Assembly (NCBI GenBank): GCA_030037185.1
Contig: JASHRR010000440.1
Coordinates: 1 to 20,730 of the forward strand
Length of the DNA: 20,730 nt
Direction of reading: 5' to 3'
Source of the DNA: Xanthobacteraceae bacterium
GTDB lineage: Bacteria > Pseudomonadota > Alphaproteobacteria > Rhizobiales > Xanthobacteraceae
Positions within the stretch are counted from its first letter, which is position 1, and every line of letters begins with the position of its first letter. Below the pieces are notes generated by a model. The model saw only the letters and a list, made by a program, of their open reading frames with translations. It did no database searches and was not told where the DNA came from. Of the stretch, positions 1-6,779 are shown one piece after another. Made by a program: the position numbers and the translations under genes.

Positions 1-483
1 GCGCAAGGCGAGCCGATGCCGGTCGGCTGGATGATCGATCGTGCCGGCACTGCGCTCACCGACCCCAAGCGTGCCGGCGAAGGCTTCCTCGTGCCGATCG
101 GCGGTTACAAGGGTTATGCCTTGTCGCTGATTATCGGCTTGCTGGCCGGTACACTCAATCAGGCGGCCTTCGGACGCGATATCGTGGATTTCATCAAGCA
201 TCCCGACGCAGCCACCAATACCGGGCAATCGATTGTGGCCGTCAGGGTGGCTGCGTTCTGCCCGGTTGAGGCCTTCAAACGGAACGTCGATATCGCAGTG
301 CGCATGATCCGGCAATCGCAGCGATTGCCCGGCGTCGAACGGGTGCGGCTTCCCGGCGAGCAAAGCCATAACACGCGGATCGAGCGGCTCGCGAGAGGCA
401 TTCCCATACCTCCGGCGCTGCAAAAGAGCCTGGATGAGCTCGCGAGCGAACTCGCCATCTCCGCCATTTTGGCATGTCGATGA
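1..483 (+). CDS. Ldh family NAD(P)-dependent oxidoreductase, C-terminal part (5' end outside window)
   Basis: This is the C-terminal ~160 residues of a malate/L-lactate dehydrogenase family (Ldh_2 fold) protein, which reduces or oxidises 2-hydroxy acids with NAD(P). The frame is open from base 1 and ends at TGA 481-483. Visible family signatures are the segment GEPMPVGWMIDRAG, then LVPIGGYKGYALSLIIGLLAG (the glycine-rich stretch close to the cofactor site), then FGRDI, and near the end GVERVRLPGEQS followed by the GIPIPPALQKSLDELASEL helix that normally closes these proteins. The last few residues (ISAILACR) look like a slightly extended tail. The substrate cannot be told from this part. It sits immediately upstream of a decayed transposon gene and has no obvious link to the C1 genes that follow. 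Confidence 0.85.
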   Translation, partial: AQGEPMPVGWMIDRAGTALTDPKRAGEGFLVPIGGYKGYALSLIIGLLAGTLNQAAFGRDIVDFIKHPDAATNTGQSIVAVRVAAFCPVEAFKRNVDIAVRMIRQSQRLPGVERVRLPGEQSHNTRIERLARGIPIPPALQKSLDELASELAISAILACR

Positions 484-683
484 TGGCTTTCCTCAAGCAG
501 TTTGCGGCCGCATGGTCCCGTTTGTGCCAAAGGCGGCGACCCAACGATGGCCTGTGGCCGCAAGCACGATCACCAGTGCAAAGCTTGCCCGGCCGCATTT
601 GGGACGCCCCTCGAAGGCACGCATCTGCCGACGCGGACATGGTTCGTGGCGTTGTACCTGTTCCCCGTTTAATGTGGCGCGGC

Positions 684-1351
684 GGCGACCGGTGGATGAT
701 TTCGGGGCAGTTTGAATGCGCCCGTCCCGCCCAATTGCTTGCAAGCAACATGACGCTCGGCATTGACCTCGGCGTCTCGATGCCCGTTACCGCGTTCGAT
801 GGCGAAGGTTTTCTGCTCGAGCCAACGGCGCCACGCAAGCTTCGCAAGGCGCTCCGCAGGCTCCGCCGCGCCCACCGCCAGTTGAGTGCCAGACAGACGG
901 GATCGGCGCGGCGTAAGGCGCAACGCATCGGTGTCAACACCCGCAAAGTGCGCGAGCGGCGAAACAACATCCTTCACCAGATTTCCCACCTGCTGACAGC
1001 CAAGGCAGCTGTCATCAATGGTAACGTTCACCGCCTACAACGCCGATTGGCAAGGGCGGCTGGTGGTCGAGCCGTGGTTCCCGTCGAGAGACCTGTTGCC
1101 GCTGCGGCGGCATCAATTCCGACATCTCAACCGGCGTATTTTTGTTTGCGCCGCAAGCGGGCACCCTGCAGGCCGGGATCGCAACGCGTCGCTGCAACGT
1201 CTACTGGTACGGCGAGGGACACCCCGGCAACGGCCCTGCGTGCGGGGAGATCGGAGAGCCGGTGCCATTCGGCGGCACGATCCCGGTGCCGGTCGTTGAA
1301 CCGCGAATTGAAGCAGGAGTGGTCAGTGATGGCTACCACGAATGTCAATAA
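684..1351 (+). pseudogene. tnpB: Decayed TnpB (IS200/IS605 OrfB-type RNA-guided nuclease) gene
   Basis: A TnpB gene can be read only by switching frames. From 684 (GDRWMISGQFEC) the frame runs through the RuvC-I motif TLGIDLGV (GIDLG at 759-773, catalytic Asp kept) and the basic helix with KLRKALRRLRRAHRQLS and RKVRERRNNILHQISHLLTAK, to about 1014. The next recognisable block, WQGRLVVEPWFPS (from 1048), is in another frame, and the ~30-40 residues normally between them, with the second catalytic Glu, are missing. The first zinc-knuckle half, CCRCGGINSDIST (from 1094), is in a third frame. The second half with the RuvC-III motif, FVCAASGHPAGRDRNASL, returns to the WFPS frame. The tail CNVYWYGEGHPGNGPACGEI through YHECQ to TAA 1349-1351 is again in the third frame. 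Several frameshifts plus an internal deletion make this non-functional. Sequence from 484 to 683 may be its degraded N-terminus, but no motif is clear there. No tnpA is visible. Confidence 0.85.
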
Positions 1352-1357
1352 TTCCGA
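1334..1357 (+). repeat. TnpB 3'-end repeat, copy 1
   Basis: This 24-bp sequence begins taccacgaatgt, covers the last codons and stop of the decayed tnpB (YHECQ, TAA) and runs to ttccga. It matches 4175-4198 in 22 of 24 positions. Coding matches inside a tail are expected for two copies of one TnpB family. The match extending past both stop codons into ttccga suggests a shared element 3' end. It ends 24 bases upstream of the flavoprotein start codon. Confidence 0.7.
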
Positions 1358-1381
1358 GGGAGATCATTTAAGGCTTCTGCG

Positions 1382-1933
1382 ATGGCCAAACTGATAACGC
1401 CGCGCTGGGGTTGGGCGCTGACCGGATCGGGCCATTTCTTCAAGGAATGCCTGGCGCTGATCGCCGGACTGCAAAACGTTGACTTATTCGTGAGCAAGGC
1501 AGCGGCAGAGGTGGTGCGGATGTATCGGCAGCGGTTCAATTTGCCGAAATCCGCTCGCATCATCCGCGATACCACGGCGAGCGCCGCGCCAGTCGGCCTG
1601 TTCTACTATGGCGTCTATCACACGCTGGTGGTTGCGCCGGCAACGTCGAATACCGTGGCGAAATGCGTGTTCGGCATATCGGACACTCTCGTCACCAATG
1701 TCTTCGCTCAGGCGGGCAAATGCCGCGTTCCCACGATCGTATTCGCCTGTGATACCGCACCCGAGCTTGAAACCGAAGCGCCCAAGGGCATCGTCAAAGT
1801 CTATCCGCGCCGCATCGATCTGGAGAATACCGCGCGGCTGAAATCATTCGAGGCGACGCTGGTGGTCGAAACCCTTGACGAGCTGCGTGATCGCGTTGAT
1901 CGCCGCAGCCGCGAAATCATGACGGATGGCTGA
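1382..1933 (+). CDS. Flavoprotein of the DmrB / archaeoflavoprotein type (probable dihydromethanopterin reductase)
   Basis: A 183-residue single-domain flavoprotein. The start GSGHFFKECLALIAGL and the segment APATSNTVAKCVFGISDTLVTNVFAQAGK are typical of the FMN-binding fold shared by archaeal DmrB and bacterial homologues found with tetrahydromethanopterin genes. DmrB reduces dihydromethanopterin to the active tetrahydro form using FMN. That role is inferred from family and context; a phosphopantothenoylcysteine-decarboxylase-like flavoprotein of other function is the alternative. ATG 1382 is preceded by AAGG about eight bases upstream. The stop overlaps the next start by 8 bp, so the two are translationally coupled. 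The upstream side is occupied by the tnpB relic, so the original promoter may have been replaced. Confidence 0.8.
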   Translation: MAKLITPRWGWALTGSGHFFKECLALIAGLQNVDLFVSKAAAEVVRMYRQRFNLPKSARIIRDTTASAAPVGLFYYGVYHTLVVAPATSNTVAKCVFGISDTLVTNVFAQAGKCRVPTIVFACDTAPELETEAPKGIVKVYPRRIDLENTARLKSFEATLVVETLDELRDRVDRRSREIMTDG

Positions 1934-3320
1934 CCGGATTCTATTTTTGACCGGGCACTTGGCGCGCGCGAGACTGGAAGCGGTCCTGGCGGGCGCAGGC
2001 CGGCTGGGATTTGAATGGTCGGTCGTCGACGTTGGCGTGAAGGTGGCGGCCCTGATGACCGAGGCCATCATTACGCGACGCCTGAAGCGGCCGATCGACG
2101 CCGATCGTGTCGTCCTGCCCGGCCGCTGCCGCGTCGATCTGGAGCGGCTCGCCAAATCGTTCGATGTCCCGTTCGAGCGCGGGCCGGACGAGCTGAAGGA
2201 CCTGCCTGCCTATTTCGGCGGACGTGGCAGCAGTCTAGACCTCTCCCGCCATGACATGCGCATTTTCGCCGAGATCGTCGATGCCCCGGCCCTTCAGGTG
2301 GGGCAGATCCTCGAGCGCGCCGCTGCCATGCGCGCCGCCGGCGCCGACGTGATCGACATTGGCTGCCGGCCGGATACGCCGTTCCCGCATCTCGAGGAAA
2401 CGGTGCGGGCGCTGCGCGCGAACGGGTTTGCCGTCAGCGTCGATTCCGCCGCGGCTGACGAGTTGCGACGGGGCGGCGCTGCAGGCGCAAATTTCCTGCT
2501 GAGCCTGACAGAGAGGACACTCAACATCGCGGCCGAAACGGGAGCCACGCCGATCCTCATTCCGGCGCCGCACGGAGACGTGGCGTCCCTGCTGCGCGCC
2601 GCCGAGGTTGCCGAGCGGCGTGGAATCCCTGCCATCCTGGACCCCGTTATCGATCCTATCCATTTCGGATTGGTGGCCTCGCTCGTGCGCTACGCCGAGC
2701 TGCGACGAGCAATGCCGCAAGCGGAAATCCTCATGGGCACCGGCAATCTGACCGAGCTTACCGATGCGGACACCGCAGGGATCACGGCGATAATGCTCGG
2801 AATCTGCTCGGAACTCAACGTGCGCAACCTTCTTGTCGTGAAGGTCAGCCCGCGCAGCCGCCGCACCATCCAGGAGCACGACGCGGCGCGGCGGATCATG
2901 TTCGCGGCGCGCGCGGACGGCGGTCTGCCGAAGGATTACGGCGACGCGCTCCTCGCCCTCCACGACCGCAGGCCGTTTCCCAATACGCCAAACGAAATCG
3001 CCGAATTGGCCGAACAGGTGAGGGACGATAATTTCCGCATCGAGGTCGCCGAGGACGGCATCCACGTCTACAACCGAAGGGGCCATCACGTCGCCCAGGA
3101 TGCGATGTCGCTCTACCCGAAGCTCGGCGTTGCGGCCGATGGTGCCCACGCCTTTTATCTCGGCACCGAACTGATGAAGGCGGAGATCGCGTGGCGGCTC
3201 GGCAAGCGTTATGCGCAGGACGTGCCGCTCGCATGGGGATGCGCCGTCGACCCGTTAACTGAAGATCGCGCCGCGCTGTCCGCCGCCGGCGCCACGCTGC
3301 GCGCCGCGCGGGAGCGTTGA
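1926..3320 (+). CDS. Dihydropteroate-synthase-related protein (DUF6513), tetrahydromethanopterin pathway
   Basis: A 464-residue protein of the DHPS-related family that accompanies tetrahydromethanopterin genes in methylotrophs and archaea. Residues ~1-100 form an N-terminal alpha/beta domain (RILFLTGHLARARLEAVLAG). Residues ~105-360 resemble the pterin-binding TIM barrel: AAGADVIDIGCRPDTPFP is the counterpart of the DHPS motif, followed by AILDPVIDPIHFG and ILMGTGNLTELTDAD. Residues ~365-464 (FRIEVAEDGIHVYNRRGHH through AFYLGTELMKAEIAWRLGKRY) form a C-terminal domain that I associate, from memory, with DUF4346. A role in attaching the arylamine or a related step of methanopterin synthesis is plausible but, to my knowledge, unproven. 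It overlaps the flavoprotein gene by 8 bp and is followed after 4 bp by the DUF447 gene, so the three form an operon. Confidence 0.85.
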   Translation: MADRILFLTGHLARARLEAVLAGAGRLGFEWSVVDVGVKVAALMTEAIITRRLKRPIDADRVVLPGRCRVDLERLAKSFDVPFERGPDELKDLPAYFGGRGSSLDLSRHDMRIFAEIVDAPALQVGQILERAAAMRAAGADVIDIGCRPDTPFPHLEETVRALRANGFAVSVDSAAADELRRGGAAGANFLLSLTERTLNIAAETGATPILIPAPHGDVASLLRAAEVAERRGIPAILDPVIDPIHFGLVASLVRYAELRRAMPQAEILMGTGNLTELTDADTAGITAIMLGICSELNVRNLLVVKVSPRSRRTIQEHDAARRIMFAARADGGLPKDYGDALLALHDRRPFPNTPNEIAELAEQVRDDNFRIEVAEDGIHVYNRRGHHVAQDAMSLYPKLGVAADGAHAFYLGTELMKAEIAWRLGKRYAQDVPLAWGCAVDPLTEDRAALSAAGATLRAARER

Positions 3321-3324
3321 AGCG

Positions 3325-3891
3325 ATGCCGATGATCCGCGAAACCATCCTCACCACGGCCGGTCCCACCGGTCTCGTCCACCTGGCGCCGCTCGGCCTCA
3401 TTGCTGACGGCGAGGGATTTACCATCGCGCCGTTCCATCCCTCGAAGACGCTCGACAATTTGCGCGCCGTGCCGTTCGCAGTTGCAAATTATACCGATGA
3501 CGTCCGCATTTTCGCCGGCTGCCTCACCGGACGTCGACAGTGGCCGACAGTGGCATCCGATCAGGTACCGGTACAACGGCTTGCCGGCGCGCTTGCGCAT
3601 GCGGAGCTTGCGGTTGATCGCGTGACCGAGGATCAGCATCGCCCAAGCTTCCATTGCCGCGTGCTGCGCGTCGCCGCGCACGCGCCCTTCCTGGGATTCA
3701 ATCGCGCCCAGGCGGCGGTGGTTGAAGCCGCGATCCTCCTCAGCCGCATTGAGATGCTCCCGCGTGACAAGGTCGAAAGGGAGATCGCCTATCTGCAGAT
3801 TGCGGTTGGCAAGACCGCGGGCGCCGCGGAGCAGCAGGCCTGGCAGTGGCTGATGGAGAGCATTGCGGCACGGTATTCCCCGACGCAATAG
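3325..3891 (+). CDS. DUF447 family protein, tetrahydromethanopterin-linked
   Basis: A 188-residue protein starting MPMIRETILTTAGPTGLVHLAPLGL, with APFHPSKTLDNLRAVPFAVANYTDDVRIFAGCL, the pattern of the DUF447 family (split-barrel, flavin-reductase-like fold). Members recur beside methanopterin-linked C1 genes in methylotrophs and beside methanogen cofactor genes in archaea; the biochemical role is not established as far as I know. The helical C-terminus (AAVVEAAILLSRIEMLPRDKVEREI) fits the family. The start is 4 bp after the previous stop, so it is co-transcribed. The length is normal and no lesion is visible. Confidence 0.85.
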   Translation: MPMIRETILTTAGPTGLVHLAPLGLIADGEGFTIAPFHPSKTLDNLRAVPFAVANYTDDVRIFAGCLTGRRQWPTVASDQVPVQRLAGALAHAELAVDRVTEDQHRPSFHCRVLRVAAHAPFLGFNRAQAAVVEAAILLSRIEMLPRDKVEREIAYLQIAVGKTAGAAEQQAWQWLMESIAARYSPTQ

Positions 3892-4017
3892 GAAATCGAT
3901 GCGGCGCCGGGCGCACCAGAAAAGCCAATCCCGGCCGGATCCGGAGTTCTTCGTCGGCGATGCGCGGCGGCAGACCGGGACTCGCAATACGCGCATTCAA
4001 ACAATGAGATTCTCACC

Positions 4018-4192
4018 ATGAGCGATCACGCCGGCAGCGTGAAGCCCAACAGACTCTGGCCGAACACGATCGCGGCGGGTGGTTTGCGCGTCGGCTTGCC
4101 GCTATCGCATGACGTGGCGGAGCCAAGCGCGCGAGGAAAGCGATGATCGACATGCCGAAACGTATGAAGGGGCTTACCACGAATGTAAATAG
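4018..4192 (+). pseudogene. Probable C-terminal relic of a second TnpB gene
   Basis: The 309 bases between the DUF447 stop and the mfnE-like stop hold no intact gene. Their 3' end can be read as a frame ending SDDRHAETYEGAYHECK and TAG 4190-4192, which closely parallels the YHECQ ending of the first tnpB relic. The matching nucleotides continue past the stop. Further upstream (3892-4120) I see no TnpB motif, so at most the tail of an element remains. Because the recognisable region is short, the TnpB identity rests mainly on its resemblance to the better-preserved copy at 684-1351. Confidence 0.45.
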
Positions 4193-4198
4193 TTCCGA
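4175..4198 (+). repeat. TnpB 3'-end repeat, copy 2
   Basis: Starts taccacgaatgt and ends ttccga, differing from 1334-1357 at two positions (c/a and a/g). It ends seven bases before the stop codon of the minus-strand MfnE-like gene, exactly at the junction between the plus-strand and minus-strand cofactor genes. The two copies are in direct orientation and bracket the three-gene operon 1382-3891. Confidence 0.7.
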
Positions 4199-4204
4199 TT
4201 TCCG

Positions 4205-4825
4205 TTACACGATGATGCGGGCGCCGGCAGGTTCGCCGCGCAGCGAACGCTCGACCACCGCGTGATCTTTGGGACCGAGTATGAATGCAGGAACGCGGCT
4301 TGCAGCCAGGAAATCCGCAAAGGCCTTGTCAACGATGTCGCGTGCCGCGAGATCGGTCGCGCGCATGGCTTCGGACCCCGGCTCGATGTGTTTGACGAGC
4401 AGCACCCGCTCGGCGCCGATCTTGCGCGCCAGCCACGCCGCAAGACTGTCCGACGTGACGTCCCAGCACTGCGGAATGTCGGCGGCAGCCAAAGCCATCT
4501 GCGTCGGCAGCCAAACCGGAACTTGATCATTGGCGAGGCTGCGATGGATCGAATCGAGTGAATCGGCGAGCGACAGGGCCTCATGCAGCGTGGTGATCGC
4601 GCAACCAAACTGCTCTATGGCAAGCAGTGCCATGCGATGCGCCGCGAGGTCGTCAAAGCCCATTTGCGCTTGCGCGGCGCGCACCGCATCGGCGAACGGA
4701 CCGCCTCCCGGTACGATGACGGCGCGGCCGGCGCAGCGCGCGATCGCTGCGATCCAATCCCCCAACTGGGCCGAGAACGCAAAGCTTCCCCCCAGTTTGA
4801 CGACGGTCAGTCCACCATCCTGCAT
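4205..4825 (-). CDS. MfnE-like amino-acid-kinase family protein (aminomethylfuran phosphate kinase)
   Basis: A 206-residue member of the amino acid kinase fold. VVKLGGS at residues 8-14 is the N-terminal phosphate-binding motif, IVPGGGPFADAVR the second glycine-rich loop, WDVTSDSLAAWLA the substrate/nucleotide segment and ERVLLVKHIEPG the following strand. Small stand-alone kinases of this form beside mfnB are the MfnE type, which phosphorylates aminomethylfuran phosphate in methanofuran synthesis. The assignment comes from the family and from the adjacent mfnB. ATG 4825-4823 follows the stop of the upstream gene with no gap (TAGATG), indicating translational coupling. A general aspartate/uridylate kinase is less likely because the protein is short and lacks ACT domains. 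Confidence 0.8.
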   Translation of the reverse strand: MQDGGLTVVKLGGSFAFSAQLGDWIAAIARCAGRAVIVPGGGPFADAVRAAQAQMGFDDLAAHRMALLAIEQFGCAITTLHEALSLADSLDSIHRSLANDQVPVWLPTQMALAAADIPQCWDVTSDSLAAWLARKIGAERVLLVKHIEPGSEAMRATDLAARDIVDKAFADFLAASRVPAFILGPKDHAVVERSLRGEPAGARIIV

Positions 4826-6001
4826 CTACGTTGCAGCCCTCGGGGCGCTGCCTGCGGCGGGATAGAGCTGGTGCACCTTCGCCACCTCAGCGCGCCGCTC
4901 GCGCACGATTTCCACTCCGGCCGCGCCCGGGCCGATGTCGAGCTTTTCGACCCTCACGGTAACGCTCGCGACCCGCGGATAGGTCAGGATCTGCGCACCA
5001 ATTCGTTCGGCCAGGGTTTCCACCAGCGCGATATGCTCCCGCCCTGCCACCATTCGGATCGAATCCTTGATCAGATCGTATGAGAAGACATCGCGCATAT
5101 CCTCGGCGATGCGGTCGCTGCGATAGACTCTCGCCTCGATGTTGAAGCGTACGGTCTGGGGTTTGGCGCGTTCGTGGACGTAGCTGCCGATCCTGACCGG
5201 CAAATCGAAATCGCGCACGAAAATACGATCGGTCGCCGCGTCTTCTTTATGAGGATCGATTGAATATCCGCGCGCCGCCAACACACGATAATCGACCTTT
5301 GGCGCTGCCTCGCGATGTCGGCTGGGCGTTTCCGGCGGAATGAGCGAGCGCACCGCCGCAACGGCCTCAGGATCGATGCTGGCATTGCGGTCATGATCGA
5401 CGCAGAGCGCCCGCCGAAAGCCCAACACGTCCGGCCCTAGCGGCAACAAGCGCGGGATGTCGGGCGTCTCAAGCGAGCCCGCCAGGCCGGCGATCAGGCC
5501 GCGGGCATGGGCCGTATCGACGAACAACGCGACCTCGGTGATGTCCAGATAATCAAGAAGGCGCGCGCCGGTCTTGCGGGCCGTGTCGAGCATCACGCCG
5601 GCAAAGCCGCTTTGCTCCATCACGGGTATCAACCTGTTGTCGGCGCCATCATCCGCAAACATGACGCCGATGAGCTTTGCCTTGCGAGCAAGCGGAGCCA
5701 GCGCCCGGATCAGTTCGTCACGCTGGCGATCAGGCGACAGCCCGACCTTGATATAGCTTGCGCCAGCCGCCGCCAGTGCCGCCGCGATGGCAGCGATCCG
5801 TTCGGCGTCTGCGGTCGCCTCGCCGACGACCGCACTTATGGGCCGCCGCCGGGCGACTGCCTCGACGGTTGCACGCACCGCCTCGGGCGTGACGGTGCCA
5901 AACCCCGCTCGCACCTCCTTGAGGTCAACGATATCGGCGCCGTGCCGCACGGCGATTTCGGCCTCTTGCGGGCCGGCGATGCTGGCCAGCATCACGGACA
6001 T
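4826..6001 (-). CDS. Fused (5-formylfuran-3-yl)methyl phosphate synthase (MfnB) and dihydroneopterin aldolase (FolB) protein
   Basis: A 391-residue two-domain protein. Residues 1-~235 match MfnB (formerly DUF556), which condenses two glyceraldehyde-3-phosphate molecules to make the furan of methanofuran: LASIAGPQEAEIAVRHGADIVDLKE contains Lys28, SYIKVGL contains Lys85, and MLDTARKTG carries the later Asp/Lys pair, so the lysines expected for catalysis are present. Residues ~255-391 match dihydroneopterin aldolase (FolB): DRIFVRDFDLPVRIGSYVHE, then FNIEARVY, and ALVETLAERIGAQIL. The aldolase step belongs to pterin synthesis, so one polypeptide may serve both cofactors. I chose ATG 6001 (MSVMLASIAG), where MfnB homology begins. 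The frame stays open to 6157, but that stretch is shared with the IscB relic and has no family similarity. It is co-directional with and abuts the mfnE-like gene. Confidence 0.85.
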   Translation of the reverse strand: MSVMLASIAGPQEAEIAVRHGADIVDLKEVRAGFGTVTPEAVRATVEAVARRRPISAVVGEATADAERIAAIAAALAAAGASYIKVGLSPDRQRDELIRALAPLARKAKLIGVMFADDGADNRLIPVMEQSGFAGVMLDTARKTGARLLDYLDITEVALFVDTAHARGLIAGLAGSLETPDIPRLLPLGPDVLGFRRALCVDHDRNASIDPEAVAAVRSLIPPETPSRHREAAPKVDYRVLAARGYSIDPHKEDAATDRIFVRDFDLPVRIGSYVHERAKPQTVRFNIEARVYRSDRIAEDMRDVFSYDLIKDSIRMVAGREHIALVETLAERIGAQILTYPRVASVTVRVEKLDIGPGAAGVEIVRERRAEVAKVHQLYPAAGSAPRAAT

Positions 6002-6086
6002 CTCATAAGGCTCCCGGACCAAGCAGCCGGTTCGCCACCAGGTAACCGGCGCGCGACCAGGATTCTTGAGGAATGCGGCGCGTGTC

Positions 6087-6338
6087 CGGCGCTCGCGCCA
6101 GCCAGGTGCCGGTGACCCGGTTCGATCTGCCCCCCGCCCGCGAGATAACGTGCTCAATCGGGAGGGGAATGATCGCGACGCCGTCCTGCTGCCGGGATCG
6201 ATCTTGACCCGGACAGGCGCCGACGCGGTCCGGCAGGCTAATCCTGGAGGGGTGGCGCGTCCCGCCGCGGGTGACGCACAAGCGAGCGCCGCACGGCATC
6301 AGCGGTGTCTTGCGTCTGTCTAAAACAAAGACTGCCAA
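6087..6338 (-). pseudogene. iscB: IscB relic: N-terminus, RuvC-I and HNH fragments
   Basis: Reading the minus strand from 6338, TTG is followed by AVFVLDRRKTPLMPC, the hallmark N-terminus of IscB, the RNA-guided nuclease of IS200/IS605-like elements. A second frame then shows VRVKIDPGSRT at 6214-6182, the RuvC-I motif with its catalytic Asp. Returning to the first frame, IEHVISRAGGRSNRVTG (from 6158) matches the HNH segment IEHxxxRxxGGSNRVxN, followed by TWLARAP, which resembles the LTLACAP stretch but lacks the cysteines of the zinc site. Roughly 130 residues between RuvC-I and HNH, including the bridge helix, are missing. Everything after HNH (RuvC-II/III and the C-terminus) is absent; the sequence runs straight into the mfnB gene. 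Frameshifts and deletions make this dead. Confidence 0.85.
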
Positions 6339-6600
6339 TTTTGTTACTCCGATGAGGCTCGCAAGGGGCTCGCAACGCGCACCTTGCAGGAGGAGCGTTC
6401 GAGCAACACCCGTTTCGCGCCTGTCCTCTCTGCAACGAAGCTTGGGGCCGTAGTCCCAAACCTGGTAACCCAACGCCGCCCGGCCTCTAGGCGGGTTATA
6501 AAAGTCGCCGATCCTGAATCACCGCTTTTAGCCCCTCCTCCGGCAGAGGTTGGCTAAGGAATTCACGTTGTCACACTACTGCCGGCAAGCGGTGATTCAA
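6339..6600 (-). ncRNA. Probable omega-RNA scaffold region of the IscB relic
   Basis: IscB guide RNAs are encoded directly upstream of iscB, with the guide at the 5' end and the scaffold running up to the start codon. The 262 bases before the TTG contain no coding sequence on the minus strand and are rich in secondary structure: a 13-bp inverted repeat (6515-6527 with 6587-6599), a nested hairpin pairing tagcc with ggcta inside it, and a stretch around 6435-6480 and 6340-6365 (gttgcagagag; cctcatcggagtaac) resembling, from memory, conserved IscB upstream sequence. The 5' boundary, and so any guide, would lie near 6600. Whether it is still transcribed or bound by any protein cannot be seen. Confidence 0.55.
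6515..6599. repeat. 13-bp perfect inverted repeat within the omega-RNA region
   Basis: tgaatcaccgctt at 6515-6527 is the exact reverse complement of aagcggtgattca at 6587-6599, with 59 bases between. Inside it tagcc...ggcta (6529-6557) forms a second hairpin. The two arms would form the basal stem of a long hairpin, as expected of a guide-RNA scaffold or a subterminal hairpin of an IS200/IS605-like element end. There is no T-run, so a simple terminator is unlikely. Confidence 0.75.
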
Positions 6601-6779
6601 GTTGGATTTTCCGATACTATGGGCGTAAGCAGTCGGTAGCCCGGCCCGCATTGAGCGCCCAAATGCGGCAGGGTGCCGCCCTCCCGGATTTTGCTTCCCA
6701 ATCCGGGCCTACGGTTCGAGCAATAGGGCTTGGGAAGGCGGGAGCGAATACCTGGAGTGAAGCTTTGATCAGGTCAGTC

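Noticed and set aside
2235..3149. 304-codon minus-strand open frame opposite the DHPS-related gene
   Set aside because: Antisense shadow of a GC-rich gene; its residues are low-complexity and the plus frame has clear domains.
6002..6157. N-terminal extension of the MfnB-FolB protein to ATG 6157
   Set aside because: The extra 52 residues have no family similarity and overlap the IscB HNH remnant; MfnB homology begins at ATG 6001.
6003..6473. 156-codon open frame on the minus strand as an intact gene
   Set aside because: It fuses IscB motifs from different parts of the protein, lacks essential domains and overlaps the omega-RNA region; it is a relic that happens to be open.
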